DNA of 64,000 nucleotides from Sphingomonas sp. (GTDB taxonomy: Bacteria > Pseudomonadota > Alphaproteobacteria > Sphingomonadales > Sphingomonadaceae). A program made the translations under genes and the position numbers. Below are positions 8,389 to 17,701 of the stretch, one piece after another. The first letter of the stretch is position 1. Each line of letters begins with the position of its first letter. The notes beneath the pieces were generated by a model that searched no databases, was not told the DNA's origin, and saw nothing but the letters and a program-made list of their open reading frames with translations. The stretch lies in the NCBI GenBank assembly GCA_021732445.1, contig JAKFUZ010000014.1:38833-102832 (forward strand), written 5' to 3'.

Positions 8389-8894
8389 GGCGCCGCAGGC
8401 TTTGTCCGTTCCGCATAAAGCGCGATGCGGGAGACGATCTGATCCGCAACAATGCCCGAAAGCCGCTCAAGCGCGGTAGCCTCTGCGGCAATGGTTGCAT
8501 ATTCCGAGCGGACGACGTCAATGCCGGCGTCAGAACCTGCGGTTGCGTCGATCAGCACCTGGCCATTTGCCAGATCAATCAACTGATAGCGCGCCCGCAA
8601 CGTCCGCCGTTCCCGCGAAATCGAATCATCCCGGCGCACGCCTAGCCCGCTTATCTTGTCGTCGAGCCGAATTTCCAGCCGGAACTGCGCCGGGCTTCGC
8701 GGGTCGGCGCCCAGCCGGTCTTTGACCGCATTGCTGACCAGAAAACCCGCCTGGCCCGCAATTGGCGCAACGTCGACATGCGCGAGCGTTTGCGCGACAC
8801 CACCGCCGCTCCCCCCGCCATAAAGCGGGTGCAGCCCGCACCCGGCCAGCAACAGCGCGGCGGCAAGGCCCGCAAGCGGCGCGAAACGCGTCAT
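8385..8894 (-). CDS. lptE: LPS-assembly lipoprotein LptE
   Basis: A 169-residue outer-membrane lipoprotein that plugs LptD and helps insert lipopolysaccharide at the cell surface. A lipoprotein signal peptide is clear: [19 protein letters not shown], with lipobox LAGC and lipidated Cys at residue 19, followed by GLHPLYGG, the typical LptE start. The mature part has the mixed alpha/beta pattern ([20 protein letters not shown]). It sits between leuS and holA with 4-bp overlaps on both sides. Similarity across this family is weak, so position and lipobox carry much of the call. Confidence 0.88.
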   Translation of the reverse strand: MTRFAPLAGLAAALLLAGCGLHPLYGGGSGGGVAQTLAHVDVAPIAGQAGFLVSNAVKDRLGADPRSPAQFRLEIRLDDKISGLGVRRDDSISRERRTLRARYQLIDLANGQVLIDATAGSDAGIDVVRSEYATIAAEATALERLSGIVADQIVSRIALYAERTKPAAP

Positions 8895-11404
8895 GCGACG
8901 AGGTTTACCAGCCGGTCGGGCACGACGATCACCTTGCGCGGCGGCTGACCTTCCAGCAGTCGCTGCACCCGGTCTGACGCCATGACAGCGGCTTCAACCT
9001 CGGCGCGCGCGGTGCCGCGGGGCAGGGTGATGGTGTCGCGCAGCTTGCCGTTCACCTGCACGGCAATGGTCACATCGTCGTCCATCAGCAGCGCGGGATC
9101 GGCAACCGGCCAAGCGGCATTGGCGACCAGCCCGGTGCCACCGCGCGCTGCCCAGGCTTCCTCGGCCAGGTGGGGCACCATCGGCGCTGCAAGCAGCAGC
9201 AACGTGTCGATGGCCGCGTCGCGCGCGGCCGTTGGGGGCGCTTTTTCAATGGCATTGGCCAGCTCATAAAGCCGCGCCACCGCCTTGTTGAAGGAAAGTG
9301 CCTCGATATCGCCGGCAACCCCGGCGATTGCCTGATGTGTCTTGCGGGTCAGCGCTGCATCTGCGGAATCATGCGCGCCCGACCGCTCGCTCTGAAACAG
9401 CCGCCACAGCCGCTGCACGAAGCGCCAGGCACCATCGATGCCCGATTCGCTCCACGGCAGGTCGCGTTCGGGCGGGCTGTCCGACAGCATGAACCAGCGC
9501 ACGGCGTCCGCGCCATATTGGTCGACAATCGGCTCGGGGTCGATCGTGTTCTTTTTTGATTTCGACATTTTCTCGACGCGGCCAATGGTCACGGCGGCCC
9601 CCGTCGCGATGTCGGTTGCGACGCCCGCGTCAATGCGAACTTCGTCAGGCGACAGCCAGCGCCCGTCGGCCGCTTTGTAGGTTTCGTGCGTGACCATGCC
9701 TTGCGTGAACAGGCCGGCAAACGGCTCGGCGATGTCGAGTTTGCCGATGCGTTGCAGCGCCCGCGTCCAGAACCGGGCATAAAGCAAGTGGAGGATGGCA
9801 TGCTCCACCCCGCCAATATATTGCGCAACAGGCAGCCATTTTGCGGCTTCGTTCGCGTCAAACGGCTTGTCGGCCGGCTGGCTGGCGAAGCGGATGAAAT
9901 ACCAGGAGGAGTTTACGAATGTGTCGAGCGTGTCGGTCTCGCGCCGGGCCGCGCCGGCGCAGGTCGGACAGGCGACATACTTCCAGCTCGGGTGCCGGTC
10001 GAGCGGGTTGCCGGGCACGTCGAAGCTGACGTCTTCGGGCAGCGTTACCGGCAGTTGGCTACGCGGCACCGGCACTGCGCCGCACGCGTTGCAATGGATG
10101 ATGGGAATGGGCGTGCCCCAATAACGCTGCCGCGAGACGCCCCAGTCCCGCAGGCGGAACACGGTGGTGCCGCTCCCCCAGCCCTGCGCTTCGGCCGCGG
10201 CGATGACGGCGCGCTTGGCGTCTTCAATCGTCATCCCGTCAAGAAAGCGCGAGTTGACGAGCGTTCCCGCGCCGGAATAGGCGATATCACCGGCAAAGTC
10301 CGGGTCGGTCGCATCGCCATCGCTGACCACACGGCGCACCGGGAGCGCATATTTCCGAGCGAAATCAAGGTCGCGCTGATCGTGCGCTGGCACGCCGAAG
10401 ACGGCGCCCGTACCATAGTCCATCAGCACGAAATTGGCGATATACACCGGCAATTGCCAGCCTGCGTCAAACGGGTGCGCGGCGGTGAGGCCGGTATCGA
10501 ACCCCAGCTTTTCCTGTGTCTCAAGCTCGGCGGCGGTTGTGCCGCCCTGACGGCACTGTGCGACAAAGGCGGCAGCTTCCGCACTGGATTCGGCAGCCGC
10601 GCGCGCAATCGGGTGGTCGGCCGCGACCGCCACAAAACTTGCGCCGAAAATCGTGTCAGGCCGGGTGGAGAAGACCGATACCTCCCCGCCATTTGAGAGC
10701 GCGAAGCGAAATTGCAGGCCGCGGCTGCGCCCGATCCAGTTTTCCTGCATCAGCTTGACCTTGCCCGGCCAATGCTCAAGCGCTGCCAGCCCGTCGAGCA
10801 GCTCGTCGGCAAAATCGGTTATCTTTAAGAACCACTGGTTGAGGTTGCGCCGCTCGACCAGCGCGCCGGAGCGCCAGCCGCGCCCGTCGAGTACTTGCTC
10901 ATTGGCGAGCACGGTCATGTCGACCGGATCCCAGTTGACCGCCGATTCCCGCCGATAGACGAGCCCTGCGGCCAACAGGTCGAGGAACAGTGCCTGTTCA
11001 TGCCCATAATATTCCGGCTCGCATGTTGAGAGCTCGCGGGACCAGTCGAGCGCGAACCCCAGCCGTTTGAGCTGCGCGCGCATCGTTGCAATGTTGGCGC
11101 GCGTCCAGTCGCCAGGGTGCACGTTTTTTTCCATCGCGGCGTTTTCCGCCGGCATGCCAAAAGCGTCCCACCCCATCGGGTGCAGCACGTCCATGCCCTG
11201 CATCCGGCGATAGCGGGCCAGCACGTCGCCCATGGTATAGTTGCGGACATGGCCCATATGAATCCGCCCCGAAGGGTACGGAAACATCTCGAGCACAAAC
11301 GATCGCGGCCGGTTGCCGGCGCCCGATGCGGCAAAGCTGTTCTGCGCCGCCCACACCGCCTGCCACGCCGCATCGGCCTTGAGCGCGTTGAAGCGCGGCG
11401 CCAT
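8891..11404 (-). CDS. leuS: Leucyl-tRNA synthetase
   Basis: Class I aminoacyl-tRNA synthetase of 837 residues charging tRNA-Leu. The HIGH-type motif lies in [15 protein letters not shown] (about 43-57) and the KMSKS loop in [11 protein letters not shown] (about 613). The CP1 editing domain sits between about 225 and 415 and includes the threonine-rich [16 protein letters not shown] motif. The C-terminal anticodon-binding and Val/Leu domains end with [14 protein letters not shown]. The start follows the DUF3576 stop by 12 bp and the stop overlaps the lptE start. Length and motif order show an intact gene. Confidence 0.97.
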   Translation of the reverse strand: MAPRFNALKADAAWQAVWAAQNSFAASGAGNRPRSFVLEMFPYPSGRIHMGHVRNYTMGDVLARYRRMQGMDVLHPMGWDAFGMPAENAAMEKNVHPGDWTRANIATMRAQLKRLGFALDWSRELSTCEPEYYGHEQALFLDLLAAGLVYRRESAVNWDPVDMTVLANEQVLDGRGWRSGALVERRNLNQWFLKITDFADELLDGLAALEHWPGKVKLMQENWIGRSRGLQFRFALSNGGEVSVFSTRPDTIFGASFVAVAADHPIARAAAESSAEAAAFVAQCRQGGTTAAELETQEKLGFDTGLTAAHPFDAGWQLPVYIANFVLMDYGTGAVFGVPAHDQRDLDFARKYALPVRRVVSDGDATDPDFAGDIAYSGAGTLVNSRFLDGMTIEDAKRAVIAAAEAQGWGSGTTVFRLRDWGVSRQRYWGTPIPIIHCNACGAVPVPRSQLPVTLPEDVSFDVPGNPLDRHPSWKYVACPTCAGAARRETDTLDTFVNSSWYFIRFASQPADKPFDANEAAKWLPVAQYIGGVEHAILHLLYARFWTRALQRIGKLDIAEPFAGLFTQGMVTHETYKAADGRWLSPDEVRIDAGVATDIATGAAVTIGRVEKMSKSKKNTIDPEPIVDQYGADAVRWFMLSDSPPERDLPWSESGIDGAWRFVQRLWRLFQSERSGAHDSADAALTRKTHQAIAGVAGDIEALSFNKAVARLYELANAIEKAPPTAARDAAIDTLLLLAAPMVPHLAEEAWAARGGTGLVANAAWPVADPALLMDDDVTIAVQVNGKLRDTITLPRGTARAEVEAAVMASDRVQRLLEGQPPRKVIVVPDRLVNLVA

Positions 11405-11416
11405 TGCCAGATACTC

Positions 11417-11851
11417 CTAGCCGGAAACGGCCGCGCGGCGCAGGTCGCGGGCGCGGGTGAGGATGATGTCTTCAAGCTTTTGCGCGGTGGCCGCGCGCAC
11501 CGGCGCTTCCACCCATTGCCCATTCTGGTTGATCTGCCGCAGCACCGCGACTCGCAGCGCGTCCGCCCGCAGATCCTGGTCGAGAATGGCAACCGTAACC
11601 TTGGTGCGCTCCGCCGGCGAGGCCGGGTTGACGAACCAGTCAGTCACGATGACGCCACCGTTTGAATCGGTTTGCAACAGCGGCATGAAGCTGAGCGTGT
11701 CGAGCGTTGCCCGCCACAAATAGCTGTTCACCCCAATGGTGGTGACGCGCGACGGCGCAAGCGCACCTTTTTGACGCTCTTTGCCACCAGCGCAGGCGGC
11801 AAGTGGAAGCATCAACGAAACCACGATTGCGGTGCGCAACAGGCGGGTCAT
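11417..11851 (-). CDS. DUF3576 family lipoprotein
   Basis: A 144-residue predicted lipoprotein. From the ATG at 11851 the signal is MTRLLRTAIVVSLMLPLAAC, with lipobox LAAC and Cys at residue 20. An upstream in-frame start at 11887 would displace the signal peptide from the N-terminus and is less likely. The mature part (ITTIGVNSYLWRATLDTLSF-like core with TDWF and PVRAATAQKLEDIILTRAR) matches the alphaproteobacterial DUF3576 family of unknown function, regularly found just upstream of leuS. It probably heads the leuS-lptE-holA operon; the envelope theme with lptE is suggestive only. Confidence 0.86.
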   Translation of the reverse strand: MTRLLRTAIVVSLMLPLAACAGGKERQKGALAPSRVTTIGVNSYLWRATLDTLSFMPLLQTDSNGGVIVTDWFVNPASPAERTKVTVAILDQDLRADALRVAVLRQINQNGQWVEAPVRAATAQKLEDIILTRARDLRRAAVSG

Positions 11852-12053
11852 GAACTCGTTCCTAGTAGCTGGAGGCATTAGCGGCACCTATATAGCCTCT
11901 GTAGCGTCTCGCAAGCAGCGCGGCCTGCAAAGCCTGCATCCGGTAGCGCCACCAATTGTGTGACTAATGCAACAGTCTGCAAGAAAGCGATTCTGCCCAT
12001 GGCGTTAGGGGTAGGTTTTGTGATACGCATGCGGCTCGAACAAGGGGATTTTC

Positions 12054-12788
12054 GTGACGCATCGGCGGTGGTTGGCGGCGGCGAGTTTGGGTGCAGTTTG
12101 CGCCGCTTGCCTGATTGCGCCGGCGATTGGCGCACCAGAGCTTTCGCGCCGTGCGCCGCCTGTGCCAGTATCGCGTCTGGCGTCGGTTGGTCCTTTTACG
12201 CCCGCCTCGCCTGACCCAAAGCTTGCCGCCCTGCTCGCCCGCTCGGGCATAGATGTATCGGCCTTTCGCTTCACACCGTCTGAGTCGCGCCGCGCAACTT
12301 CGCGCGCGGTGACGGTGGCTGTCCGCGCGCGCAGCAGCACCCCGGCCGCGCCGCGTGAGCGAGAGGCAGCGCCGGGCGCCGCCGCGTCGCCAGTCGTCGC
12401 GCCTACGGTGGGCCTGGTGCCGATTGCCTATAATCTCGGCGTTGCGGTTGGCTGGAGGCGGTTTGCGCTGTCCGGGGACGTCGCCAAGATTGATCTGGGG
12501 GGCGCGCCGGGAGGCCGCCAGTCGGTGGAAGCTGGCGTTACTTATACCGGGCGCAAGCTCAGCGGCCGGGTGACTGCCACTGCCGAGCGCCCGCTGCCGG
12601 GCAGCCCCAAACTTATCGAGGGCCTGCCAAGCTATTCGATTGACGTGGGCGGTGCGTTTGCCGTGTCGCGCAAATTGTCGGTTACGGCTGGCGTCCGCTA
12701 CAAGACCGAGAATTTCCGTCTCAGCGAACCTTCTGACACCCGGCGAGACAGCCAGGCGGCTTATGTGGGCACTGTCCTGAGGTTCTAG
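12054..12788 (+). CDS. Exported protein, putative small outer-membrane beta-barrel
   Basis: No family recognised. The 244 residues start at GTG with a signal peptide (MTHRRWLAAASLGAVCAACL, cleavage probably after AIGA near 27). Residues about 30-115 are Pro/Ala/Arg-rich and probably disordered. From about 125 on, short alternating hydrophobic/polar strands follow (LGVAVGWRRFALSGDVAKID, SVEAGVTYTGRKLSGRVTAT, SVTAGVRYKTENFRL), and the last residue is Phe in AYVGTVLRF, as in outer-membrane barrel C-termini. A porin-like or anchor role is inferred. It is divergent from DUF3576 across a 202-bp gap and overlaps the convergent ThiE-like gene by 4 bp. Confidence 0.7.
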   Translation: MTHRRWLAAASLGAVCAACLIAPAIGAPELSRRAPPVPVSRLASVGPFTPASPDPKLAALLARSGIDVSAFRFTPSESRRATSRAVTVAVRARSSTPAAPREREAAPGAAASPVVAPTVGLVPIAYNLGVAVGWRRFALSGDVAKIDLGGAPGGRQSVEAGVTYTGRKLSGRVTATAERPLPGSPKLIEGLPSYSIDVGGAFAVSRKLSVTAGVRYKTENFRLSEPSDTRRDSQAAYVGTVLRF

Positions 12789-13384
12789 CGCAACGCGTCT
12801 GGCGCGCGGACGGCCTGGCGCGTGCCGGCCGCGCGGCTTGCCCAGGCGTCTATTGCCGCCCATCCGCCAAAGCCCAACGGTTTCACGCGAGCAAACCGGC
12901 GTCGGGACATTCCGCCCAGCGCAATGAAGCGCGGGCGCGCGGCGGCACCTGGCGGCCGCCGAATCATAAGCGCTGCCCGTAACGGGCCAAGCACCTTCCC
13001 CCCGGGGTGCGAGCGGCTGGCAAAGATTGGCGAAACCAGTATGATATCGGCGCCCGCGCGTATCCCCGCCACAATCTCAGGCCGGTTATGCGCAGGCCAG
13101 GTCTTGAGGCCGCTGACGCGCCCAGCCGCTCGCCCGTGCACCCCCGCTTCCCGGGCGGCTAGCTGCGCTGGTCCGGCGCGGATGACGCGGTGCTGCCTGG
13201 CCCGCGCGCGCCGCTTGATGCGCTTGAAAAGCGCGCGCCGTTCAGCGAGGCGCAACCCATAATGCCGCACGATAATGCCGCTTCCGCGCGGCAGCGCGTC
13301 AATCGCCGGCCATAGCGCGTCACCCAGCCGTTCATCGGTCATCAGCCAGCATGTCGGCAGGGCTTGAGGGTGGCGGGCGCGCAT
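12785..13384 (-). CDS. Thiamine-phosphate-synthase/TenI-like TIM-barrel protein, divergent
   Basis: A 199-residue protein from the ATG at 13384 (the longer frame to 13663 runs under the divergent yggS-like gene and is rejected). The C-terminal half follows ThiE/TenI: AGADIILVSPIFASRSHPGG matches the ADYVxxGPVFPT region and FIALGGMS the phosphate-binding AIGG turn; IIVRHYGL corresponds to the early strand. The expected Gln/Asp of the pyrimidine pocket (VHLGQxD) is replaced by GVHGRAAG. It may be a ThiE with changed specificity or a non-catalytic relative. It lies far from thiC at 61 kb. Confidence 0.72.
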   Translation of the reverse strand: MRARHPQALPTCWLMTDERLGDALWPAIDALPRGSGIIVRHYGLRLAERRALFKRIKRRARARQHRVIRAGPAQLAAREAGVHGRAAGRVSGLKTWPAHNRPEIVAGIRAGADIILVSPIFASRSHPGGKVLGPLRAALMIRRPPGAAARPRFIALGGMSRRRFARVKPLGFGGWAAIDAWASRAAGTRQAVRAPDALR

Positions 13385-13406
13385 TACCGGGCCTATAGCA
13401 CCGCGC

Positions 13407-14099
13407 ATGGCCGGCTGCGAACCCGATGAAACCGAGCGCTCAACCGCGCAAACACGGCTGACCGATGTGCGTGCGCGTATGGCGGCTGCCGCGCGGATCG
13501 CCGGGCGGGCGCCGGGCGACACGTGCCTCATCGCGGTTTCGAAGACACACGACGCCAAAGCCGTTGCGCCGCTGCTCGCTGGCGGGCACCGCGTGTTTGG
13601 CGAGAACCGGGTGCAGGAGGCAGCAGACAAATGGCCACCCCTGCGCGCGGCTGTTCCCGGCATCGCGCTGCACCTGATCGGGCAGCTTCAGTCGAACAAG
13701 GCGGACGAGGCGGTGGCGCTGTTCGACGCGATCCATTCGGTTGACCGGCCGTCCCTCGTTGCCGCCCTTGCGCGCGCGATGGACAAGGCCGGCAAGCGCC
13801 CGCCCTGCTTTGTGCAGGTCAATATTGGCGACGAAGCGCAAAAAGGCGGCGTTGCAACCCAAGCGCTCGGGGCGTTGCTCGCCGAGGCGCGCGCGGCCGC
13901 ATTGCCGGTGGCCGGCTTGATGTGCCTGCCGCCCGCCGGCGTGGAGCCCGCGCCCTATTTCGCGCTGCTGGCCAAATTTGCGCGCGACCATGGTCTGGCT
14001 AGCCTCAGCATGGGCATGTCGGGAGATTATGAAACCGCAGTAACGCTCGGCGCGACCCATGTGCGCGTCGGCAGTGCGCTATTTGGCCACCGGCAATGA
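13407..14099 (+). CDS. YggS/PLPHP-family pyridoxal-phosphate homeostasis protein
   Basis: A 230-residue single-domain PLP-binding protein of the alanine-racemase fold type, which buffers PLP and influences amino-acid and keto-acid balance; no catalytic reaction is established for the family. The PLP lysine is in LIAVSKTHD (about residue 46); HRVFGENRVQEA, LHLIGQLQSNKAD, FVQVNIGDEAQKGG and SMGMSGDYETAVTLGATHVR are the other family signatures. It overlaps the downstream HAD gene by 4 bp and is divergent from the ThiE-like gene, sharing a 22-bp gap. Confidence 0.93.
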   Translation: MAGCEPDETERSTAQTRLTDVRARMAAAARIAGRAPGDTCLIAVSKTHDAKAVAPLLAGGHRVFGENRVQEAADKWPPLRAAVPGIALHLIGQLQSNKADEAVALFDAIHSVDRPSLVAALARAMDKAGKRPPCFVQVNIGDEAQKGGVATQALGALLAEARAAALPVAGLMCLPPAGVEPAPYFALLAKFARDHGLASLSMGMSGDYETAVTLGATHVRVGSALFGHRQ

Positions 14100-14782
14100 C
14101 GGCGCGCGCGCCGCTCAGCACGCGGTTTGACGCGATCCTGTTCGACTTTGACGGCGTGCTCATCGACAGCGAATATGTCGGCAACCGCCACATTGCTGAA
14201 TTTCTGACGTCGATTGGCCACCCCACCAGCGTTGCGGACTCAATGGCCAATTTCATGGGGCTGTCAGGCGCGGATTTCATTGGCGCGATCGAGCGCTGGA
14301 TCGACCGGCCGCTGCCCGGCGCGTTCCACGCCATCCGCCAGGAAGAAGATGCGCGGGTGATGCGCGACGGTGTTCCCGGCGTCGACGGGGCCATCGCGTT
14401 TGTGATGGGGTTGCCTCCGGCGCTGCCCAAGGCGATCGCGTCATCCAGCGCGACCCGGTGGATCACGGCGCATCTGGCGCATATTGGCCTTGGCGAAGCG
14501 TTTGGCGACCGGATTTTCAGCGGCAAGGAGCATGTTGCGCGCGGCAAACCGGCGCCCGACCTGTATCTCCACGCCGCAGACCAGCTTGGGGTTCCGATCG
14601 CGCGTACCGTCATCATCGAGGATTCACCCGTTGGCGTCACTGGCGCAGTGGCGTCCGGTGCGCATGTCATTGGCCTGTGCGCGGGGCTGCACTGCGGGCC
14701 GGATCATGCCGCGCGGCTGCGCGCGCTGGGGGCTCATGACGTCGCGCAGGATTTTGCTGAAGTTGCCCGGTTGATCGCCTGA
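14096..14782 (+). CDS. HAD-superfamily (subfamily IA) phosphatase/phosphomutase
   Basis: A 228-residue HAD hydrolase. Motif I is FDFDGVLIDSE with nucleophile and acid Asp at about 17 and 19; a helical C1 cap follows (about 30-90). Motif II is AIASSSATR, motif III the lysine in GKPAPDLYLHAA, and motif IV IIEDSPVG. This set resembles beta-phosphoglucomutase-like and GPH-type phosphatases, but the substrate cannot be read from sequence. It is translationally coupled to the yggS-like gene upstream. The convergent ribA ends 10 bp past its stop. Confidence 0.88.
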   Translation: MTARAPLSTRFDAILFDFDGVLIDSEYVGNRHIAEFLTSIGHPTSVADSMANFMGLSGADFIGAIERWIDRPLPGAFHAIRQEEDARVMRDGVPGVDGAIAFVMGLPPALPKAIASSSATRWITAHLAHIGLGEAFGDRIFSGKEHVARGKPAPDLYLHAADQLGVPIARTVIIEDSPVGVTGAVASGAHVIGLCAGLHCGPDHAARLRALGAHDVAQDFAEVARLIA

Positions 14783-14792
14783 ACGCGGGCGG

Positions 14793-15854
14793 CTAAAATT
14801 CGTGGCCAGTGCGGTCGCGCTTGGTTGCCAGATAGCGCTCATTATGCGGATTTGCCGGCAGGATATGCGGCACGCGTTCCGCCACGGCCACGCCGGCGGC
14901 TTCAAGCGCGGCCACCTTTGCCGGATTGTTGGTCAGGAGGCGTACCGAGCGCTGCCCGAGCAGCGCCAGCATCCGCGCCGCGACCGAAAAATTGCGCGAG
15001 TCTACCGCAAACCCTAGCCGTGTATTCGCGTCGACGGTGTCAAAGCCCTGGTCCTGAAGCGCATAGGCACGCAGCTTGTTGATAAGCCCGATGCCGCGCC
15101 CTTCCTGCCGCAAATACAGTAGGATACCCCAGCCATTGGCGGCAATCGCGGCAATTGCGGCATCGAGTTGCGGCCCGCAATCGCATTTCAGCGAGCCGAG
15201 CACGTCGCCGGTCAGGCATTCGCTGTGGAGCCGCACCAGCGGCGGGTGGCCGGTCGGGCTGCCGATCAGGAGCGCGACATGCTCGCCCGCCATTTCCGGC
15301 GAGCGAAAGGCAATTATTTCGGCGTGCTCGGCGCCGGTTACAGGCAGATGCGCGCGGGTGGCGATCGCCAGGCGCGTCGCATCGTCATGCGCGTCAAGGT
15401 CGTCGGGCGTGATGGTGACATCGGCCACGCCGCCGTCCAGCACGAAAAACGCTGGCAGCAGGCCCGCCAGCACCGCCAGCCTGAGCCCCGCGCGCGCCGC
15501 GTCGCGGCAGCTCAGCGGTACTGCGCGAAATGGGCCCTTCAACGGCGAATCAAGATCATGCGACGGGTCGGCCAGCCCAATCGCTGCGGAAAAGTCGAGC
15601 CATGGCGCGCGCTCGACCAGCACGGGTGATTCGGGCGCGGCGGCGGCAATCTGGTTGCCCAGCCTGAGCGTTGCGGCGCGCCCGGCCGACAGCAGCACGC
15701 CAGCCACGCCGCCGGGGTCAAATGCCTGGAGCCGCACCGGATCAGCGGTTTCGACGGCGAGCAGCGTTAGCGCCGCACCTCCCCCGCAATCGACCGTCAC
15801 TGGCCAGCCGCGCCGCAGCGAATCGATGCCGCGTGCGGCGTCACGGGCGCTCAC
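14793..15854 (-). CDS. ribA: GTP cyclohydrolase II with a degenerate N-terminal RibB-like domain
   Basis: First committed enzyme of riboflavin synthesis, opening GTP to the diaminopyrimidine. The C-terminal half is complete: RLHSECLTGDVLGSLKCDCG holds the three zinc cysteines, LRQEGRGIGLINKLRAYAL the catalytic segment, and LLTNNPAKVAALEAAG the nucleotide-binding end. The first ~160 residues align with DHBP synthase (DAARGIDSLRRGWPVTV; AGLRLAVLAGLLPAFFVLDG) but lack its acidic DDEDRENEGD catalytic stretch, which reads DCGGGAALT here. So it is a RibBA-like fusion whose RibB half is probably dead. GTG at 15854 overlaps the exonuclease III stop by 4 bp. Confidence 0.92.
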   Translation of the reverse strand: MSARDAARGIDSLRRGWPVTVDCGGGAALTLLAVETADPVRLQAFDPGGVAGVLLSAGRAATLRLGNQIAAAAPESPVLVERAPWLDFSAAIGLADPSHDLDSPLKGPFRAVPLSCRDAARAGLRLAVLAGLLPAFFVLDGGVADVTITPDDLDAHDDATRLAIATRAHLPVTGAEHAEIIAFRSPEMAGEHVALLIGSPTGHPPLVRLHSECLTGDVLGSLKCDCGPQLDAAIAAIAANGWGILLYLRQEGRGIGLINKLRAYALQDQGFDTVDANTRLGFAVDSRNFSVAARMLALLGQRSVRLLTNNPAKVAALEAAGVAVAERVPHILPANPHNERYLATKRDRTGHEF

Positions 15855-16645
15855 AGCACAAATTCCGTCATGATGGGGATGTGGTCGGAAGGCTTCAGCC
15901 AGTTGCGGCACAGTTCAACCACCTCATGCCGCGTGGCGGTGGCCGCGAGGTCGGGCGTTGCCCACATATGGTCGAGTCGGCGCCCCCGGTCAGACGCTGC
16001 CCAGTCTTTGGCCCGGTAGCTCCACCAGGTGAACAGGCGCGCGGGCGCCGGCACGAAATGCCGGCCAAGGTCAGTCCAGTTGCCAGCGGCCTGCAGGGCG
16101 CCGAGTGCGGCCACCTCAACCGGGGTGTGGCTAACCACGTCAAGCAACTGTTTGTGGCTCCACACATCCGATTCGAGCGGCGCGATGTTGAAATCGCCAA
16201 CCAGCAGGGTGGGGCCGGCCAATGTTTCCGACCAGCGGGTCATCCGCTCGACAAAATCGAGCTTCTGTCCGAATTTGGGGTTGGAGTTGCGGTCAGCCAC
16301 GTCGCCGCCTGCAGGTACATATACGTTTTCGAGCCGTATCCCGTTTTCCAGCCGAACGCCGATGTGCCGTGCCTCGCCATTGTCTTGCCAGTCATGCCGC
16401 GAGTCCTCGGCCAGCGGCACCTTGCTGATGATGGCAACGCCGTGGTGCATGCGCTGCCCATGCAAGACGACATGCTCATATCCCAGCGCGCGAAAGGCAG
16501 CCGCGGGGAAGTCCGTGTCGACCACCTTGGTTTCCTGCAGACACAAAATGTCGGGCGCATATTCGGTTAGAAACCGTTCGACATTGTCGAGCCGGAACCG
16601 GACCGAGTTGATGTTCCACGAAGCGATGCGCAAACTGTCATTCAT
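15851..16645 (-). CDS. xth: Exodeoxyribonuclease III family AP endonuclease
   Basis: A 264-residue enzyme of base-excision repair that cuts at abasic sites and has 3' exonuclease activity. Signatures of the EEP nuclease fold are present in order: RIASWNINSVR (N at about 12-14), DILCLQETKV (metal-binding Glu about 38), LVGDFNIAPLESDVW (catalytic Asp/Asn), DHMWATPDLA and the terminal SDHIPIM (catalytic His). It is translationally coupled to ribA downstream. A strong terminator lies about 60 bp before its start, separating it from lolA. Confidence 0.93.
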   Translation of the reverse strand: MNDSLRIASWNINSVRFRLDNVERFLTEYAPDILCLQETKVVDTDFPAAAFRALGYEHVVLHGQRMHHGVAIISKVPLAEDSRHDWQDNGEARHIGVRLENGIRLENVYVPAGGDVADRNSNPKFGQKLDFVERMTRWSETLAGPTLLVGDFNIAPLESDVWSHKQLLDVVSHTPVEVAALGALQAAGNWTDLGRHFVPAPARLFTWWSYRAKDWAASDRGRRLDHMWATPDLAATATRHEVVELCRNWLKPSDHIPIMTEFVL

Positions 16646-16691
16646 ACCAGCGATCTAGCCGCCGCCGGTCGGATGCACCAGCCCGGATCCG

Positions 16692-16719
16692 CCAACAATA
16701 AGGCCCCCGCTCCGGGGGC
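16692..16719 (-). terminator. Rho-independent terminator after lolA
   Basis: On the minus strand, stem GCCCCC/GGGGGC (16703-16719) with a 5-base loop is followed by CTTATTGTT, a U-rich tail. It lies 160 bp downstream of the lolA stop and 47 bp upstream of xth, so it should end the ftsK/lolA transcript. The rest of the 232-bp gap 16646-16877 shows nothing else I can name. Confidence 0.75.
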
Positions 16720-16877
16720 ATGGAGCGAGGGCCGACCTGGCGTTCGTCACGCAGGGGCGGATGGGAACGCGCCGGGCAACAGGGAAATAACCCGGCTCGC
16801 CATCCGTTTCACGGGTTTAGCGTTTTCAACCTGTCGGCAATATGAACGACGCGGCGGCGCCTTGTGTTTCGGCCGGG

Positions 16878-17537
16878 CTATTTGCGGGGGCCGCGGTTTC
16901 GCGGATCGTTCCAGCGAAAGGCGTTGTCGGCAATGGCGACATTGAACGCCTGATCGGTAAGCCGCACCGTCGTCTGGTTGTTTTGCGCATCGAGCGAAAC
17001 CCAGCCCTGCAGCATCAACCCGGCAGGTGCCGCGGCATTGCGCACGAACACCAGGGTGATGCGGCCATATTCGGGGTGTTTGGGGTCTCGCGCCTCGACC
17101 GAAATGATGCGAGGGTCGAGCCCTTGTACAAGCTTTGCAACCCGGCTGATGTCACGATCCGGATCGAGCAATATGCCAAGCGGTGAATTGCCAATCGGCC
17201 AGCGTTGTACCTGGCGCACCGAATAATCGACGAACACCAGCGCCTTGCCGTCGCCCACGATGAGAATCGGCACGCCGGGCTCATATTGAAAGCGAATGTG
17301 GCCGGGCTTTTTCAGCGTGAGCGTGCCGCTTACTACGCGCCGGTTGCGGTCGGTCTGGCTGAACCTCGCGGTCATCGTGTCAACATCGCGCAAATGCTGC
17401 TGGACGCGGGCGAGATCGCCCGACAGCGGCGTGGCCGGTACCGCAGCCGGTGCTGCGCGCCCGACCATCGCAGGTGCCGCGAGCATGGTGATGAAAAAGG
17501 CAGCGCGCAGGCTGGTAGATCGCAGAAAATCAATCAA
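16878..17537 (-). CDS. lolA: LolA-like outer-membrane lipoprotein carrier protein
   Basis: A periplasmic chaperone that takes lipoproteins from the LolCDE complex to the outer membrane. 219 residues with an N-terminal signal (hydrophobic AAFFITMLAAPAMV, cleavage near AAPAA at about 30). The mature domain has the LolA pattern: DTMTARFSQTDRNRRVVSG, GTLTLKKPGHIRFQYEPG, a basic VQRWPIGNSPLGILL helix and SLDAQNNQTTVRLTD strands. It lies 164 bp downstream of ftsK on the same strand, a common alphaproteobacterial order. A terminator follows at 16703-16719. Confidence 0.9.
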   Translation of the reverse strand: MIDFLRSTSLRAAFFITMLAAPAMVGRAAPAAVPATPLSGDLARVQQHLRDVDTMTARFSQTDRNRRVVSGTLTLKKPGHIRFQYEPGVPILIVGDGKALVFVDYSVRQVQRWPIGNSPLGILLDPDRDISRVAKLVQGLDPRIISVEARDPKHPEYGRITLVFVRNAAAPAGLMLQGWVSLDAQNNQTTVRLTDQAFNVAIADNAFRWNDPRNRGPRK

Positions 17538-17701
17538 TGCAATGGCCTTTGGCGTTACAGTGTTGCCCGGCAGCGGCGCCGGTTGTGGCGCAAACGGGGC
17601 CAGCGTCAGTCAGGTACATGTCGCCCTTATCAGCCCGGGGTTGAACTGGCCATGAACCTCTGGCGGCCGTGCCTGCCGCCTCAGTCCGCCCCGCCGGTCG
17701 G

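Noticed and set aside
13385..13663. N-terminal extension of the ThiE-like gene
   Set aside because: It lies fully antisense within the yggS-like coding region; the family begins near the ATG at 13384.
16609..16624. Half-site TGTTCCACGA in xth
   Set aside because: Lacks the second half of the parS inverted repeat.
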